DNA of 34,128 nucleotides from Planctomycetota bacterium (GTDB lineage Bacteria > Planctomycetota > Planctomycetia > Gemmatales > Gemmataceae). The position numbers and the translations under genes are program-made. A model generated the notes under the pieces. The model ran no database searches. It was not told the DNA's origin and worked only from the letters and a program-made list of their open reading frames with translations. This document shows, in pieces, positions 8,217 to 17,319 of this stretch (position 1 is the stretch's first letter; each line of letters opens with the position of its first letter). Where the stretch lies: positions 1-34,128 of the forward strand of contig RFZJ01000042.1 of NCBI GenBank assembly GCA_009920765.1, written 5' to 3'.

Positions 8217-9101
8217 ATGGATAGAAAAGCGACTATTTTTCTGATGCTTTTTATGTTGGCAGGATGTTTGCCTTCCGCTGATTATTTTGTAATCAAAGAG
8301 AAAAAAAACGATAATTCGTTGCTGCAAAATATTGATGAAAGTAACTCGATCAGGCTTGATATAGCAATGGTTCAAATTCCATTGGTGGAGAAAAGTATTC
8401 TCGAATCGATTTGGAGTTTAGCGGATAATAATTCTGTGGGTTTGGAAAAAAAAGCTATACTAGAGCAGAATGGATTTCGAATTACCAGTTTTGGGAAAAA
8501 CCCTCCCCCAGAACTTCTCCGTCTTTTAGGTACTGAAAAATACACACCAAACCCTCGCAGATTTTATGTTAAAATAGGTGGTGCAAGTGTTATTCCGATT
8601 ACGGGAATTATGGATTCACTTGATACCACGCTCTCTGAAAATGAAACTATTCAAGATATTAACCTTTTAGCTGCACAGGCATTTTTTAAAATTTCACCTG
8701 TTTCGGTTTCTGAAAATTATTACCATCTAAAACTCGAACCTTTGATCAAATCTGGGAAAGAAAAGCTTTTGCCCAAGGCAGTGAAAACTGTTTCCGGAAG
8801 TCTTGAATGGGAAATGCATTCTTTTAAGTCAGAACGCTTCCTCGATGAACTTGGATGTGAACTAAAGGTTGAAGAAGGGGATTTTCTGGTGATTGGGCCT
8901 AGTGAATCGCCAAAAGATGATTTAAAGTTGTTGGGTTCTAATTTTTTCTATACGAGAATTGGGCAAAACATTATTCCAAGGGTTCTTGTTTTGCGCTGTA
9001 GCAAAAAAAATGCTCCGTTAAGCGATACAATAGGCGAATTTGGTAAGTCTTTGCCTCTTGCAATTCAAGCATCTTGGAAAAATTTCCAAGATGATAAATA
9101 A
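8217..9101 (+). CDS. Lipoprotein of unknown function
   Basis: The 294-aa product begins MDRKATIFLMLFMLAGC, a lipoprotein signal with lipobox LAGC, so it should be acylated and exported. The N-terminal mature part contains IRLDIAMVQIPLVEKS and SIWSLADNNS, then an ILEQNGFRITSFG block and a beta-rich C-terminal half (VEEGDFLVIGPSES). This pattern resembles a planctomycete exported family without an assigned role; I make no functional claim. The ATG at 8217 is chosen because the signal starts there, although the reading frame is open further upstream with only TTG starts. It is 14 bases before the hydrolase gene, so the two probably form an operon. Confidence 0.8.
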   Translation: MDRKATIFLMLFMLAGCLPSADYFVIKEKKNDNSLLQNIDESNSIRLDIAMVQIPLVEKSILESIWSLADNNSVGLEKKAILEQNGFRITSFGKNPPPELLRLLGTEKYTPNPRRFYVKIGGASVIPITGIMDSLDTTLSENETIQDINLLAAQAFFKISPVSVSENYYHLKLEPLIKSGKEKLLPKAVKTVSGSLEWEMHSFKSERFLDELGCELKVEEGDFLVIGPSESPKDDLKLLGSNFFYTRIGQNIIPRVLVLRCSKKNAPLSDTIGEFGKSLPLAIQASWKNFQDDK

Positions 9102-9115
9102 AGGTTGAAACTATC

Positions 9116-10510
9116 ATGTCCTTTTTTCTTAAAAGATTTTTTGTTGTGGTGATTTTCCTTTTCATGTCTGATTTTACCTTCGCACAAAAGGAAATTCAGC
9201 GTTATGAGGTTGGTCGAAGATTAATTGCATTTGAGGGTGATTTTGAGGGAATCAAAGATCCGAAGGCTCTCAAGGTAATTTGCGAAAGGCTGAAACCACT
9301 TACTTTTTATTTTTTTTCAGGCCAATTGGATCAATGCGCCAAGGTTCTTGATCTGGCCCGATGGAATTGTAAAAACCAAGGTGATTCAGGTGTTCTTAGG
9401 GCATTTGCGGATTCACTAAGCATAACCCCCGCCAGAAGAATTATTGAACTAAAAGATAAATGGTTAGAGTGTGAAATAGCAGCAGTCTATGCAGTCAAAG
9501 AAAAAGGCTTATTAAAAGCGAAATTGTATTTAAGTCAGATAGAAAGCAAAGAAGTTCATGATCTTACGTTATTTTCGATTGGTCAACTGCCGCAAAAAGT
9601 TTCGGTAGATGTTCAGGGGCTTAAGGAAGGTGAATATAGATTGGTAATGGAATTAAGCAGCGAAGGACAGGTTTTGGCTAGCCATAAGGTTTTGATCACT
9701 TTGGTTCAAGATAAAGCCCAATTGGTTAAGTCGGTAGCTGAAACAAAATTAAAAAGTGATGCACTATTGTGGAAGGCCAGTCAGCATTACCTGATTTATC
9801 TTTTAGATCAATTACTGGACGGAAAAAGGTTTGAAAATGATATCCCTGTAAATCGATTAGTTGAAAGCATGGCTTTTCTTAAAAATGGCCTAAATGCGGT
9901 TGATGATAAAAAAGGGAGTGAATATTTGGTTGCTTTTCCGGGGAAATCGGCGCCCTTGCCTGCCCGCATTTTTATTCCCGCTTGCGCTAAAGTTAACAAG
10001 GTTCCCTTGGTTGTTGCATTGCATGGTGCAGGAGCTACTGAAAATATGTTCTTCGACGCATATGGCTCAGGAATAGTTAAAAAACTTTGCAATGATCGTG
10101 GTTGGATGCTGATTGCTCCTCGAAATGGAATCGCATTTGAAAATTTACAATCGTTGATCAAAGAACTTCCCATTGATCCAGAACGGGTGATTTTCATTGG
10201 GCATTCGATGGGTGCAGGTCAAGCGCTAGGTTTTGCTCTTAATCATTTGAACGAAGTTGCGGCATTAGGGTTGATGGGTGGGGCTGGGGCGGTTGGAAAA
10301 AATCAATCATTAGAAAACATCCCTGTATTTGTTGGCATTGGGTCTGAAGATTTTGCACGGGCATCGGTCGTTAACTTTGCTCAAGAAGCAATGAAAAGAC
10401 CAAAAAACAAGTTGATAATGAAGGAATATGAATTCATTGAACATAGCGCTATTTGTCAGGTATGCCTTCCGGAGATGTTCGAATTTTTTTCGATGATCTT
10501 AAAAAGGTAG
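9116..10510 (+). CDS. Exported alpha/beta hydrolase
   Basis: The protein (464 aa) starts with a signal peptide (hydrophobic core FFVVVIFLFM, cleavage likely after FTFA). The C-terminal half is an alpha/beta hydrolase. LVVALHGAG is the oxyanion-hole strand. FIGHSMGAG carries the nucleophilic Ser. GIGSEDFA may hold the acid Asp, and FIEHSAICQV has the His. The N-terminal 250 residues are helical and without an assigned family. The layout resembles esterase/PHB-depolymerase-like proteins, but the substrate cannot be told from sequence. It forms a pair with the upstream lipoprotein, 14 bases away. Confidence 0.85.
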   Translation: MSFFLKRFFVVVIFLFMSDFTFAQKEIQRYEVGRRLIAFEGDFEGIKDPKALKVICERLKPLTFYFFSGQLDQCAKVLDLARWNCKNQGDSGVLRAFADSLSITPARRIIELKDKWLECEIAAVYAVKEKGLLKAKLYLSQIESKEVHDLTLFSIGQLPQKVSVDVQGLKEGEYRLVMELSSEGQVLASHKVLITLVQDKAQLVKSVAETKLKSDALLWKASQHYLIYLLDQLLDGKRFENDIPVNRLVESMAFLKNGLNAVDDKKGSEYLVAFPGKSAPLPARIFIPACAKVNKVPLVVALHGAGATENMFFDAYGSGIVKKLCNDRGWMLIAPRNGIAFENLQSLIKELPIDPERVIFIGHSMGAGQALGFALNHLNEVAALGLMGGAGAVGKNQSLENIPVFVGIGSEDFARASVVNFAQEAMKRPKNKLIMKEYEFIEHSAICQVCLPEMFEFFSMILKR

Positions 10511-10606
10511 ATTGCAATCGGATTTTTCATCTTCTTTCTATAAATTATCAATATAAGAGTTGTGCACATATGCCCCTCGGTTTTTCAAGGGTAAGGATTT
10601 TTTCAC

Positions 10607-11428
10607 ATGGAACTTTTTGACAAGATTCAAGAAAGTGTCAAAGCAATTAAAGGGCGCTGGAACGGGAGCCCCAAAGTGGGGATTATCCTTGGCACAGGGC
10701 TTGGCGGTTTCGCTCAAGAAATCAAGCAGGAAGCTTCGATTCCTTACAAAGATATCCCTCACTTTCCTGAATCTACCGCCCCTACTCATACGGGCAGAAT
10801 GATTTGCGGGAAAATAGCGGACAAGCAGGTCGTAGCAATGGAGGGCCGCTTCCATTTTTACGAAGGCTATACGATGGAGCAGATTACCATGCCGGTTAGG
10901 GCCCTAAAGGCTTTAGGTTGCGATATTTTGATTGTTAGTAACGCTTGCGGTGGCATGAATCCTCAGTTTGAAAGAGGCGATATCATGTTCATTGAAGACC
11001 AAATTAATTTGATGGGCGGGAATCCATTGATTGGTAAAAATGATGATCGCTTAGGGGTTCGATTTCCGGATATGTGTTTTCCTTATGACCGGGAATTATT
11101 GAAGATTGCTCAGGATGTTGCTTTGGAAGAACGTATTCGCTGTCATAAAGGCGTGTTTGTTGCAGTTTCTGGACCGAATCTTGAAACTCGTGCTGAATAC
11201 CGGTTTTTGAGGCAGGCTGGTGCTGATGTTGTTGGAATGTCCACGGTCCCGGAGGTGATTGTTGCTGTTCATTCGGGTTTAAAAACCTTGGGTATTTCGA
11301 TTGTCACTGATATGTGCCTTCCGGATGCGTTGGAACCTGTTAAATTGGAAGAAATAGTAGCAACAGCAAATGAGGCTGAGAAAAAATTGCGTGTCTTGGT
11401 TAAAAATATTGTCAGTAAAATTCCATAA
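10607..11428 (+). CDS. punA: Purine nucleoside phosphorylase (trimeric, PNP/MTAP family)
   Basis: The enzyme splits purine nucleosides with phosphate into base and ribose 1-phosphate for purine salvage in the cytoplasm. The 273-aa length is usual for the trimeric class. Visible motifs: ILGTGLGGF (phosphate-binding start), THTGRM, EGRFHFYEGY, SNACGGMNP, ETRAEYRFLRQAGADVVGMSTVPE (purine-binding Glu and Met), and ISIVTDMC. In the last motif the residue matching Asn 243 of human PNP is Asp. Asp is also found there in methylthioadenosine phosphorylase, so base preference may differ from the standard hypoxanthine/guanine enzyme. The ATG is preceded by a weak AAGG. The radical SAM gene follows after 20 bases. 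Confidence 0.93.
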   Translation: MELFDKIQESVKAIKGRWNGSPKVGIILGTGLGGFAQEIKQEASIPYKDIPHFPESTAPTHTGRMICGKIADKQVVAMEGRFHFYEGYTMEQITMPVRALKALGCDILIVSNACGGMNPQFERGDIMFIEDQINLMGGNPLIGKNDDRLGVRFPDMCFPYDRELLKIAQDVALEERIRCHKGVFVAVSGPNLETRAEYRFLRQAGADVVGMSTVPEVIVAVHSGLKTLGISIVTDMCLPDALEPVKLEEIVATANEAEKKLRVLVKNIVSKIP

Positions 11429-11448
11429 TAAGCTTAAAGAGTAATATT

Positions 11449-12447
11449 ATGCCACGCCTTGAGGGCGGTAATCCGTTGCGAACCGATGGTTTCAATTCCT
11501 TTAATCGTTTCTTGCGAGATAAATTCGGGGAAAAGGTATATCGTGTCACCATAGATGGTGGTTTCACATGCCCTAATGTGGATGGTACGGTAACAACTGG
11601 GGGCTGCGTTTATTGTGATAATCGTAGTTTCAGTCCAAACAGAAGGTTGCCTCGTATAACCATTGCGGATCAAGTACAAAAAGGAATCACTTTTCTTTCA
11701 AAGTATTTTGAATGTTCAAAATTCATTGCTTATTTTCAAGCTGCGACAAATACACATGGCAAAATTGAAAAGCTTGAGAGGGTTTATAAGGAGGCTTTAA
11801 ACCATCCTCAGGTGGTTGGTCTGGCAATCGGGACTCGACCTGATTCAGTTCCTGAACCAGTTCTTGAATTATTGCAGGACATTGCCAAGGATCGATTTGT
11901 CTGCCTTGAACTTGGATTACAGTCTGCTCACGATAGATCCTTGGTTTGGATGAACCGGGGGCATGATGTGGATAGCTTCACCGATGCTGTTAAGCGATCC
12001 AAGAATCGAAATTTAGATTTATGTGCACATGTAATTTTAGGCCTTCCAAATGAATCCATTGAAGACATGCTTTACACCGCAGATTATCTCTCTGCAATGA
12101 ATATTGATGGGGTGAAAATCCATAACCTTCATGTGGTTCGAGATACGCCTATGGAAGCAATGTACCTCCGGGGCGAGGTTCCTATGATGACCCAGTCGGA
12201 ATATGTAAACTTGATCTGCGACTTTTTGGAAAGGTTACCTGCAAGCTATACCATACATCGTTTGACAGGTGATGCGCCTGGTGAGTTTTTAGTTGCACCT
12301 GAATGGTGTGTTCGTAAACATGAGATTCTCTCACAAATAAAACAGGAATTTAAAAGGCGGGGCACTTGTCAGGGTAGTAATTGTGATATATCTCGACTAG
12401 CTGGGAGTTTGGCTTTAAAAAGGAAAACCCTGCCTTTGCTGGGATAG
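11449..12447 (+). CDS. Radical SAM protein, TIGR01212/YhcC family
   Basis: The 332-aa protein has a radical SAM cluster site with wide spacing: Cys 41, Cys 53 and Cys 56 in TCPNVDGTVTTGGCVYC. This CX11CX2C arrangement is typical of the YhcC/YtqA (TIGR01212) family. Further on are LELGLQSAHDRSL and CAHVILGLPNE, matching the family's barrel strands. The reaction of this family is not settled as far as I know. It follows the PNP gene after 20 bases and is probably transcribed with it; no functional link is evident. Confidence 0.88.
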   Translation: MPRLEGGNPLRTDGFNSFNRFLRDKFGEKVYRVTIDGGFTCPNVDGTVTTGGCVYCDNRSFSPNRRLPRITIADQVQKGITFLSKYFECSKFIAYFQAATNTHGKIEKLERVYKEALNHPQVVGLAIGTRPDSVPEPVLELLQDIAKDRFVCLELGLQSAHDRSLVWMNRGHDVDSFTDAVKRSKNRNLDLCAHVILGLPNESIEDMLYTADYLSAMNIDGVKIHNLHVVRDTPMEAMYLRGEVPMMTQSEYVNLICDFLERLPASYTIHRLTGDAPGEFLVAPEWCVRKHEILSQIKQEFKRRGTCQGSNCDISRLAGSLALKRKTLPLLG

Positions 12448-12462
12448 CTTAGGCAAGGTTTT
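12424..12462. terminator. Hairpin between converging genes, possible bidirectional terminator
   Basis: AAAACCCTGCCT (12424-12435) pairs with AGGCAAGGTTTT (12451-12462) at 11 of 12 positions, with a 15-base loop. The left arm lies in the last codons of the radical SAM gene. T-rich arms serve both directions. It sits between the plus-strand gene ending at 12447 and the minus-strand gene ending at 12483. Confidence 0.6.
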
Positions 12463-12482
12463 AATTTAATTATGCTTTTTAA

Positions 12483-12848
12483 TTAACGAGCCGGATACAC
12501 ATAAGAGTTCGGTCCATAATAGTAGAAATAATTTGGATGGTTTTGGATTCCTAGTTGACCATTTCCTTGCTGGTTTGCAGGCGGTGCTTGATAGGTTGGA
12601 CCGGGCCAGTATGGATAATTCATTGGTGCGATTGGTTGATTGATTGCCTCGGATGGCCAATAGGTATACCATGGTGCCAAGGGTGGAACTGGGGGATGAT
12701 TTCTCTGGTAACGAGCGTTTTTGTGAGGCATTTGAGACCAATGACTTAATAAAACTCCCATTTGGCCTTGAACAGTATAAAGCATTTCTGCCTTGACACT
12801 GGGTACCGTAATAAGGGCTATTAAAATTCCTAGGATAATTCTCTTCAT
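12483..12848 (-). CDS. Small secreted Tyr/Pro/Asn-rich protein
   Basis: The 121-aa product has a signal peptide (MKRIILGILIALITVPSVKA) and a mature part rich in Tyr, Pro, Trp, Gln and Asn, for example APWYTYWP, NYPYWPGPTYQAPP and NYFYYYGPNSYVYPAR. No enzyme motif is present. Such composition suggests a cell-surface or envelope protein, without further support. AAGGTG six bases before the ATG supports the start. The neighbouring gene at 12906 encodes a similar protein, so the two may be diverged duplicates. Confidence 0.75.
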   Translation of the reverse strand: MKRIILGILIALITVPSVKAEMLYTVQGQMGVLLSHWSQMPHKNARYQRNHPPVPPLAPWYTYWPSEAINQPIAPMNYPYWPGPTYQAPPANQQGNGQLGIQNHPNYFYYYGPNSYVYPAR

Positions 12849-12905
12849 GTTGCACCTTTAAGTTAAAACTCTTTAAATTTAAAAAATTGAATATGCAATA
12901 CTTGA

Positions 12906-13253
12906 TTACCTTCCATACCAGTAACTTGGAATCATGGTATTTGGCATGGACGGATAATAGTGATAGCCTGCTGTTGGTTGTTCAATAGAAGTTCCACCCT
13001 GCGCTGGGTTTTGTTGTTGCCAGAAATTAGGGTAACCATAGCTTTGATTGGCGGGGGTGAAATAAGGTGCAGGTGTGTTGAATTGGTTCATGAGGGGATA
13101 ATATCGCCCAATATAACCATAATGCCTGCCGAAAATATTGGGGTATTGCTTTTCCATCCCACCAGAGTAATGGTATCTGCCATCTGCTGAAGCGGTATGG
13201 CAAAAGCCCAGAGTTAGAAATCCAAAAATAAGAAGAGAAAAAATCTTTTTCAT
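12906..13253 (-). CDS. Small secreted Tyr/Pro/Asn-rich protein, related to its neighbour
   Basis: The 115-aa product has a signal peptide (hydrophobic core IFSLLIFGFLTLGF, cleavage near TASA) and a mature part rich in Tyr, Pro, Gly, Asn and Gln, such as RYHYSGG, GRHYGYIGRYYPLMNQ and YHYYPSMPN. It ends in YWYGR, compared with VYPAR in its neighbour. It precedes the other small gene by 57 bases on the same strand. Function is unknown. A weak AGG (AGGTATC) lies before the ATG. Confidence 0.72.
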   Translation of the reverse strand: MKKIFSLLIFGFLTLGFCHTASADGRYHYSGGMEKQYPNIFGRHYGYIGRYYPLMNQFNTPAPYFTPANQSYGYPNFWQQQNPAQGGTSIEQPTAGYHYYPSMPNTMIPSYWYGR

Positions 13254-13421
13254 AATGATACCTGATGCAAGGTGGAAGTAATTTTAGCCTATGCATCTAG
13301 TGTTCAACATGAATCATTAATCAAAATTTTAAAAAGGTCAAACAGTGTAAAAATGTGGTTGTTTTAATTCCTACAATCAACAGTTGTGGTAAAGTCGTAG
13401 CTAAATTTTTTCAACACAGGA

Positions 13422-16139
13422 TTAAAACTCAACCTTCAGTAGCATAAGGCCGTTAGATTCCGGATAAATGGTAATGCTGTCATCACGGATGGCAAGATCC
13501 CCTTGATCATTGCTCTGTAAATCAAGGAAGCAAGCTCGTTTGGGAGTTTTTACGCAACGGATGTCGCAAGGGGTGGCAAACCCCTCTGTTTCTTCCACAA
13601 GAAGGTATGCGGATGATTCATCAGGTTTGAATGAAATCTGATGAAGGACAAGATTTGGGGCATCTATGTGAAAAAACCATCCAGTTGGCCCGGTTGGTGG
13701 GGCCCCTTTAGTTACTTTTTGTATGTAAATGGGGGCATCTAATGCCATTGCCAGTTGAAAAGGATGATCTCGATCCATGCTCAGTCCCATGCTGAAGTGT
13801 GTTTGATTTTCTCCTTCAGTTATTAAAAGGGTATCGATCATCCTGTCGCCTTGTTTTTCGAAGTACGAGAGTCCTCGAGTAAAAAGAAAAGTTTTTCTCG
13901 TTCCCCACTTCCATTCAATAAAGTCACAACTTTCCATTCGAACGTTTTGTGTGGATGCAATTCTTCCTTCGTGTCCGCGATACATGGATAATTGGTCCAG
14001 AGGCCATGCAAATCTGGAGGCGATGTAATTATGCCAGCGATCTCCACGTAAAGGTTCAGAAGGATTTATATCGACATTGAGTTCCAGCATTGGTCTGCCA
14101 AGCCAGGCGCGGATAGTTTGTTTGTATTTTGCGATGACTTCTTGATTAGAGCCTATGATGGTTCCTTCGGATTGAATTTCACCAAAGAGTGGCCCGGTGG
14201 AACTGACACGGATGGTATCGGCTTTCATCGTGCTGCCTACATTGGCAACAAGTTGTTGGGATAGGCGGTTCGCTCTATTTTTTAAATCGCGAAACGCTTT
14301 TATACCGCCAGAATTACGATCTATTTCAGCTTCAAAAAATTCGTTTCTCACGGAGTTTTCGTCTGCAAGCTTAAACTTGTTGGAGAATTTTGGCGGGTTC
14401 GCAGTATCAGCAACCGGGACCCAAGTGTAGCCTAATCCAGGAACTTCAATAATTGATTCCGATTTGTCCAAGGATTGGTTGGCGGCCAACACTCCCTTCG
14501 CAGATTGTGGCCCGGATGTGCTTTCAGTCTCCAAGCCAATTCTTCTGGTGAAGCTGCAAGGGTTAATTAATAAAATGCCGTTTTTGCCTTCTTCGCCTCG
14601 ATGGAGAATGCGCTCTGCAAGCAGGGTCCCTGCCCTTTGGAATAGTTCTAAAGGTGGTTGATGAATTATTACCGGGTTTTGTTCTGTTTCAGCTTCCGCT
14701 TTTGCCCAGTCATTTGCAAATTGACGGAGAGCGTCTGGTTTGTTTGAACCTAAAACATTAAGGATGGTTGCAAGGTTGCTTGCGCAGTCTAGGATTCTTC
14801 TGTTTTTTAATTTATTGATTTCACCTGAAATTGCTGGGTTGGAATGCAGTTGCAGTGTGTCTGTTTTGAATTCATCTTGAGAAATAGGCCCTGGATATTC
14901 TGATGGGTATACTTCATGAAGATAATTTGACATTGTCAGCCAGTTGCCGAAGATTGGAGCCAGGCTGTTGGCTTTTAATAGGTAATTATAAAAAATTGAA
15001 CTATTGGCAGTTGCTTTAAAGAATGCCAGGGTGGGCGAACTATCTTGTTGTAGAAGTTTCCCAAGATGGAATGCCAAATGAAAAAAAGTGTTATTTGTAG
15101 AGGAGTTAAAAGGTTCTCTGCAAAAAGTTTCAATCTGCCTTCCTACACTTGAAGACCAGCTAAACACCGGCCCACGAAACGTGGGAAAATTGTTGTTAAT
15201 ATCCGGCAAAAGTATCGCTTTGCTAAATCCCGCAAGGTGTAGCACTCGAGGAGTGTCAGCAGAAAGGCCTTGAGTTGTCTTGGCAAATACTTTGGCTTCC
15301 CTGCCCAAAAGATTTAGAAGTGTTTCTCTTCCTTTTTTTAAATTCCAGACACGTGAGGTAAGAGGACCCACCGTTTCAGGTTGGTCAATATATAACCCTC
15401 CACAAATCTCGACATGATCGGAATTAAGCCAGTCTTTTATTTTTTCCAATTCGAGCGATGGTAGTTCTAATAATTCTTTAGCGCTTGCAATGATATTTAT
15501 GGGATTGCCGGTCTCCATATTTGGGATTAACAGTCCTGCTAGATTTTTAATAGGTGCAAAATCTAGTAGGTGAATACATGAGGAGTGCAATACCTCCCTG
15601 CCACTTTGAATTAGTGCACAGGCGCTTCTGAGATTTTCTTTGGCACTTTCCCAATCGCCTTGAAGATACTTCCTCGATGCCTGGATACATTCTTCCCAGA
15701 TGGATTCATGCGAAAGAAGATTTTCGTGCTGCATGGCTTCAAAAAGATTGTTCACTATTAGATATGCAAAGCCCACTCCAAAAAAATAATCAAGCTCAGA
15801 TGATTGAGTTTCAATTGTTTCATTGTGAATAATTTTTATTATTTCGCCAAGTTTTTGGATTGTTTCCACTTTTTCTGAGCAAGCAGAAAAAGTATTCTTG
15901 ATTGATATTCCATGAGATTCATTGTTTGAAAAGTCCACCAAGCATACGATTGATTGGTCCTCAATTTCGTGGGTATCCTGGTAGCTTATTATTTTTGGAG
16001 GCTTGATCGATTTTGCAATGGCGTTTGGATGCCAAAGAGAAAGGTAGCCATTGAGAATTTGAGCAACCAATTCTTCTTCAAGATAAATGTTATTAAGGGT
16101 TGGAACCGCATGTTGGGAGACAAGGAAGGATGAGTTCAT
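13422..16139 (-). CDS. Alpha-mannosidase-like (GH38-related) protein with altered active site
   Basis: The protein (905 aa from the ATG at 16139) has the general order of a family 38 glycoside hydrolase: an N-terminal catalytic-like region, a helical middle, and a large beta-rich C-terminal part resembling the GH38 C domain (LLINPCSFTRR, EVPGLGYTWVPV, NEFFEAEID, GGIKAFRDLKNRANRLSQQ). The region matching the GH38 nucleophile motif (D-P-F-G-H-S) reads TTQGLSADTPRVLHLAGF at about residues 290-307, without the Asp. The loss of the nucleophile suggests no classical mannosidase activity or a different mechanism. There is no signal peptide. A GTG at 16166 could extend it by nine residues. The assignment rests on pattern only. 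Confidence 0.65.
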   Translation of the reverse strand: MNSSFLVSQHAVPTLNNIYLEEELVAQILNGYLSLWHPNAIAKSIKPPKIISYQDTHEIEDQSIVCLVDFSNNESHGISIKNTFSACSEKVETIQKLGEIIKIIHNETIETQSSELDYFFGVGFAYLIVNNLFEAMQHENLLSHESIWEECIQASRKYLQGDWESAKENLRSACALIQSGREVLHSSCIHLLDFAPIKNLAGLLIPNMETGNPINIIASAKELLELPSLELEKIKDWLNSDHVEICGGLYIDQPETVGPLTSRVWNLKKGRETLLNLLGREAKVFAKTTQGLSADTPRVLHLAGFSKAILLPDINNNFPTFRGPVFSWSSSVGRQIETFCREPFNSSTNNTFFHLAFHLGKLLQQDSSPTLAFFKATANSSIFYNYLLKANSLAPIFGNWLTMSNYLHEVYPSEYPGPISQDEFKTDTLQLHSNPAISGEINKLKNRRILDCASNLATILNVLGSNKPDALRQFANDWAKAEAETEQNPVIIHQPPLELFQRAGTLLAERILHRGEEGKNGILLINPCSFTRRIGLETESTSGPQSAKGVLAANQSLDKSESIIEVPGLGYTWVPVADTANPPKFSNKFKLADENSVRNEFFEAEIDRNSGGIKAFRDLKNRANRLSQQLVANVGSTMKADTIRVSSTGPLFGEIQSEGTIIGSNQEVIAKYKQTIRAWLGRPMLELNVDINPSEPLRGDRWHNYIASRFAWPLDQLSMYRGHEGRIASTQNVRMESCDFIEWKWGTRKTFLFTRGLSYFEKQGDRMIDTLLITEGENQTHFSMGLSMDRDHPFQLAMALDAPIYIQKVTKGAPPTGPTGWFFHIDAPNLVLHQISFKPDESSAYLLVEETEGFATPCDIRCVKTPKRACFLDLQSNDQGDLAIRDDSITIYPESNGLMLLKVEF

Positions 16140-16274
16140 GGAATCAATATCCCGAAATACAAACACCCGGGGCGAAAGGTACGCTCCAGGTTAAAGAGAA
16201 TATTCTATTAAGATTTTAAAAGGAAAAGGGGGTAATTTGTAATGAATAGTTTCAATAAATTGAAATAATACCAA

Positions 16275-16538
16275 TTAATTACCGCCCGGTCCGCCAGCGC
16301 CTGCACCTTTTAATCCCGTTTTGTTTACATCCTTGTTCATTGCTTTTTTTATTGGTTCGTTATTCAAAGTTCCCTTGGGATACTGGATAGGCTGGCTAAA
16401 TCTTTTATCTTCTAAAGGTGGAACCTTGAATTCCTCAGGCTTTTTTGGTGGCTTGAGATTATCTGTGGTTGTGCATCCCAGAAAAAGGTAGACCAGTAAG
16501 GGAGCAGCACGCATTCCCGTGCCTATTATTTCCCTCAT
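16275..16538 (-). CDS. Small lipoprotein (hypothetical)
   Basis: The 87-aa product has a short hydrophobic segment ending in the lipobox-like LFLGC (about residues 10-22), followed by a charged, Pro-rich mature part: KPPKKPEEFKVPPLEDKRFS and QYPKGTLN. It ends in a Gly-rich GAGAGGPGGN. This kind of KPPK/PEEF/PP pattern is common in small planctomycete lipoproteins. The function is unknown. AGGAG about nine bases before the ATG supports the start. It is 136 bases upstream of the alpha-mannosidase-like gene and could share its transcript. Confidence 0.75.
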   Translation of the reverse strand: MREIIGTGMRAAPLLVYLFLGCTTTDNLKPPKKPEEFKVPPLEDKRFSQPIQYPKGTLNNEPIKKAMNKDVNKTGLKGAGAGGPGGN

Positions 16539-16616
16539 GAATTCAGGCTCCTAATTTGATATTTTCATTCAACTCTTGAAGCCATTTACCTTCAATTTCC
16601 AAACCTTGCAATAGCA

Positions 16617-16654
16617 AAAGGGCCATTTCGGATTTTTGTCCGAAACAGCCCTTT
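16617..16654 (-). terminator. Terminator after sodA
   Basis: On the minus strand AAAGGGC pairs with GCCCTTT and, inside a 3-base internal loop, TTCGGA pairs with TCCGAA around a loop of about six bases. T residues follow the last arm. It starts 24 bases after the sodA stop and separates sodA from the lipoprotein gene. Confidence 0.85.
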
Positions 16655-16677
16655 ATTAGTTTCCTGAATTGTTTTAA

Positions 16678-17289
16678 TTAGCCTTTGGCTTTGTCAAAAC
16701 TAGTGCCGATTTCCTTCCAGTTGGCGACATTCCACCATGCATCAACATAATCTGCTCGTTTATTCTGATAACGTAGGTAGTATGCGTGTTCCCAGACATC
16801 TACACCGAACAATGGCGTTTTGCCTTGCATGATTGGGCTGTCTTGGTTACCAGTGTGGGTGATTTCAAGTTTTCCATTACTCAGTACGAGCCATGACCAA
16901 CCAGATCCAAACCTTGCAAGTGCAGCCTCTTTAATTTTGGTTTTTAAAGTTGCGAAATCACCAAAAGTCGATTTGATTGCTTCTGCTAAAGCACCTGCTG
17001 GTTCTCCCCCGCCATTGGGGCTCATAGTTGCCCAAAACAAAGTATGGTTGGCATGTCCTCCGCCATTGTTGATAACTTTTTGGCGAATTGCTTCAGGGAT
17101 CGTTTGGATTTCCCGGAGAAGTTGTTCAATTGTTTTTGCTTGCAAAGCAGGTTGATCTGCTAAAGCTGCATTTAGGTTATCTACATAAGCTTTATGATGC
17201 CTGCCATGATGAATTTCCATGGTTAATTTATCAATTGCTTTTTCAAGAGAATCAACGGGATATGGAAGACTGGGTAATTCAAACGCCAT
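16678..17289 (-). CDS. sodA: Superoxide dismutase, Mn-type (Fe/Mn family)
   Basis: It dismutates superoxide to peroxide and oxygen. The 203-aa length is normal. The metal ligands are all present: His 27 (EIHHGRHHKAY), His 82 (GGGHANHTLFW), Asp 164 and His 168 (DVWEHAYYL). The GGGHANH segment and Gln in HTGNQDSP fit the Mn-type pattern. There is no signal peptide. AGGAG lies eight bases before the ATG. An upstream inverted repeat (17320-17340) overlaps the likely promoter, and a terminator follows the gene, so it should be a separately controlled single-gene unit. Confidence 0.96.
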   Translation of the reverse strand: MAFELPSLPYPVDSLEKAIDKLTMEIHHGRHHKAYVDNLNAALADQPALQAKTIEQLLREIQTIPEAIRQKVINNGGGHANHTLFWATMSPNGGGEPAGALAEAIKSTFGDFATLKTKIKEAALARFGSGWSWLVLSNGKLEITHTGNQDSPIMQGKTPLFGVDVWEHAYYLRYQNKRADYVDAWWNVANWKEIGTSFDKAKG

Positions 17290-17319
17290 TTTTAAAACTC
17301 CTATTACTTAAGTTCACTA

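Noticed and set aside
10509..10518. Palindrome GATTGCAATC after the hydrolase gene as a terminator
   Set aside because: It has no loop and no T-tract directly after it, so a stable hairpin is unlikely.
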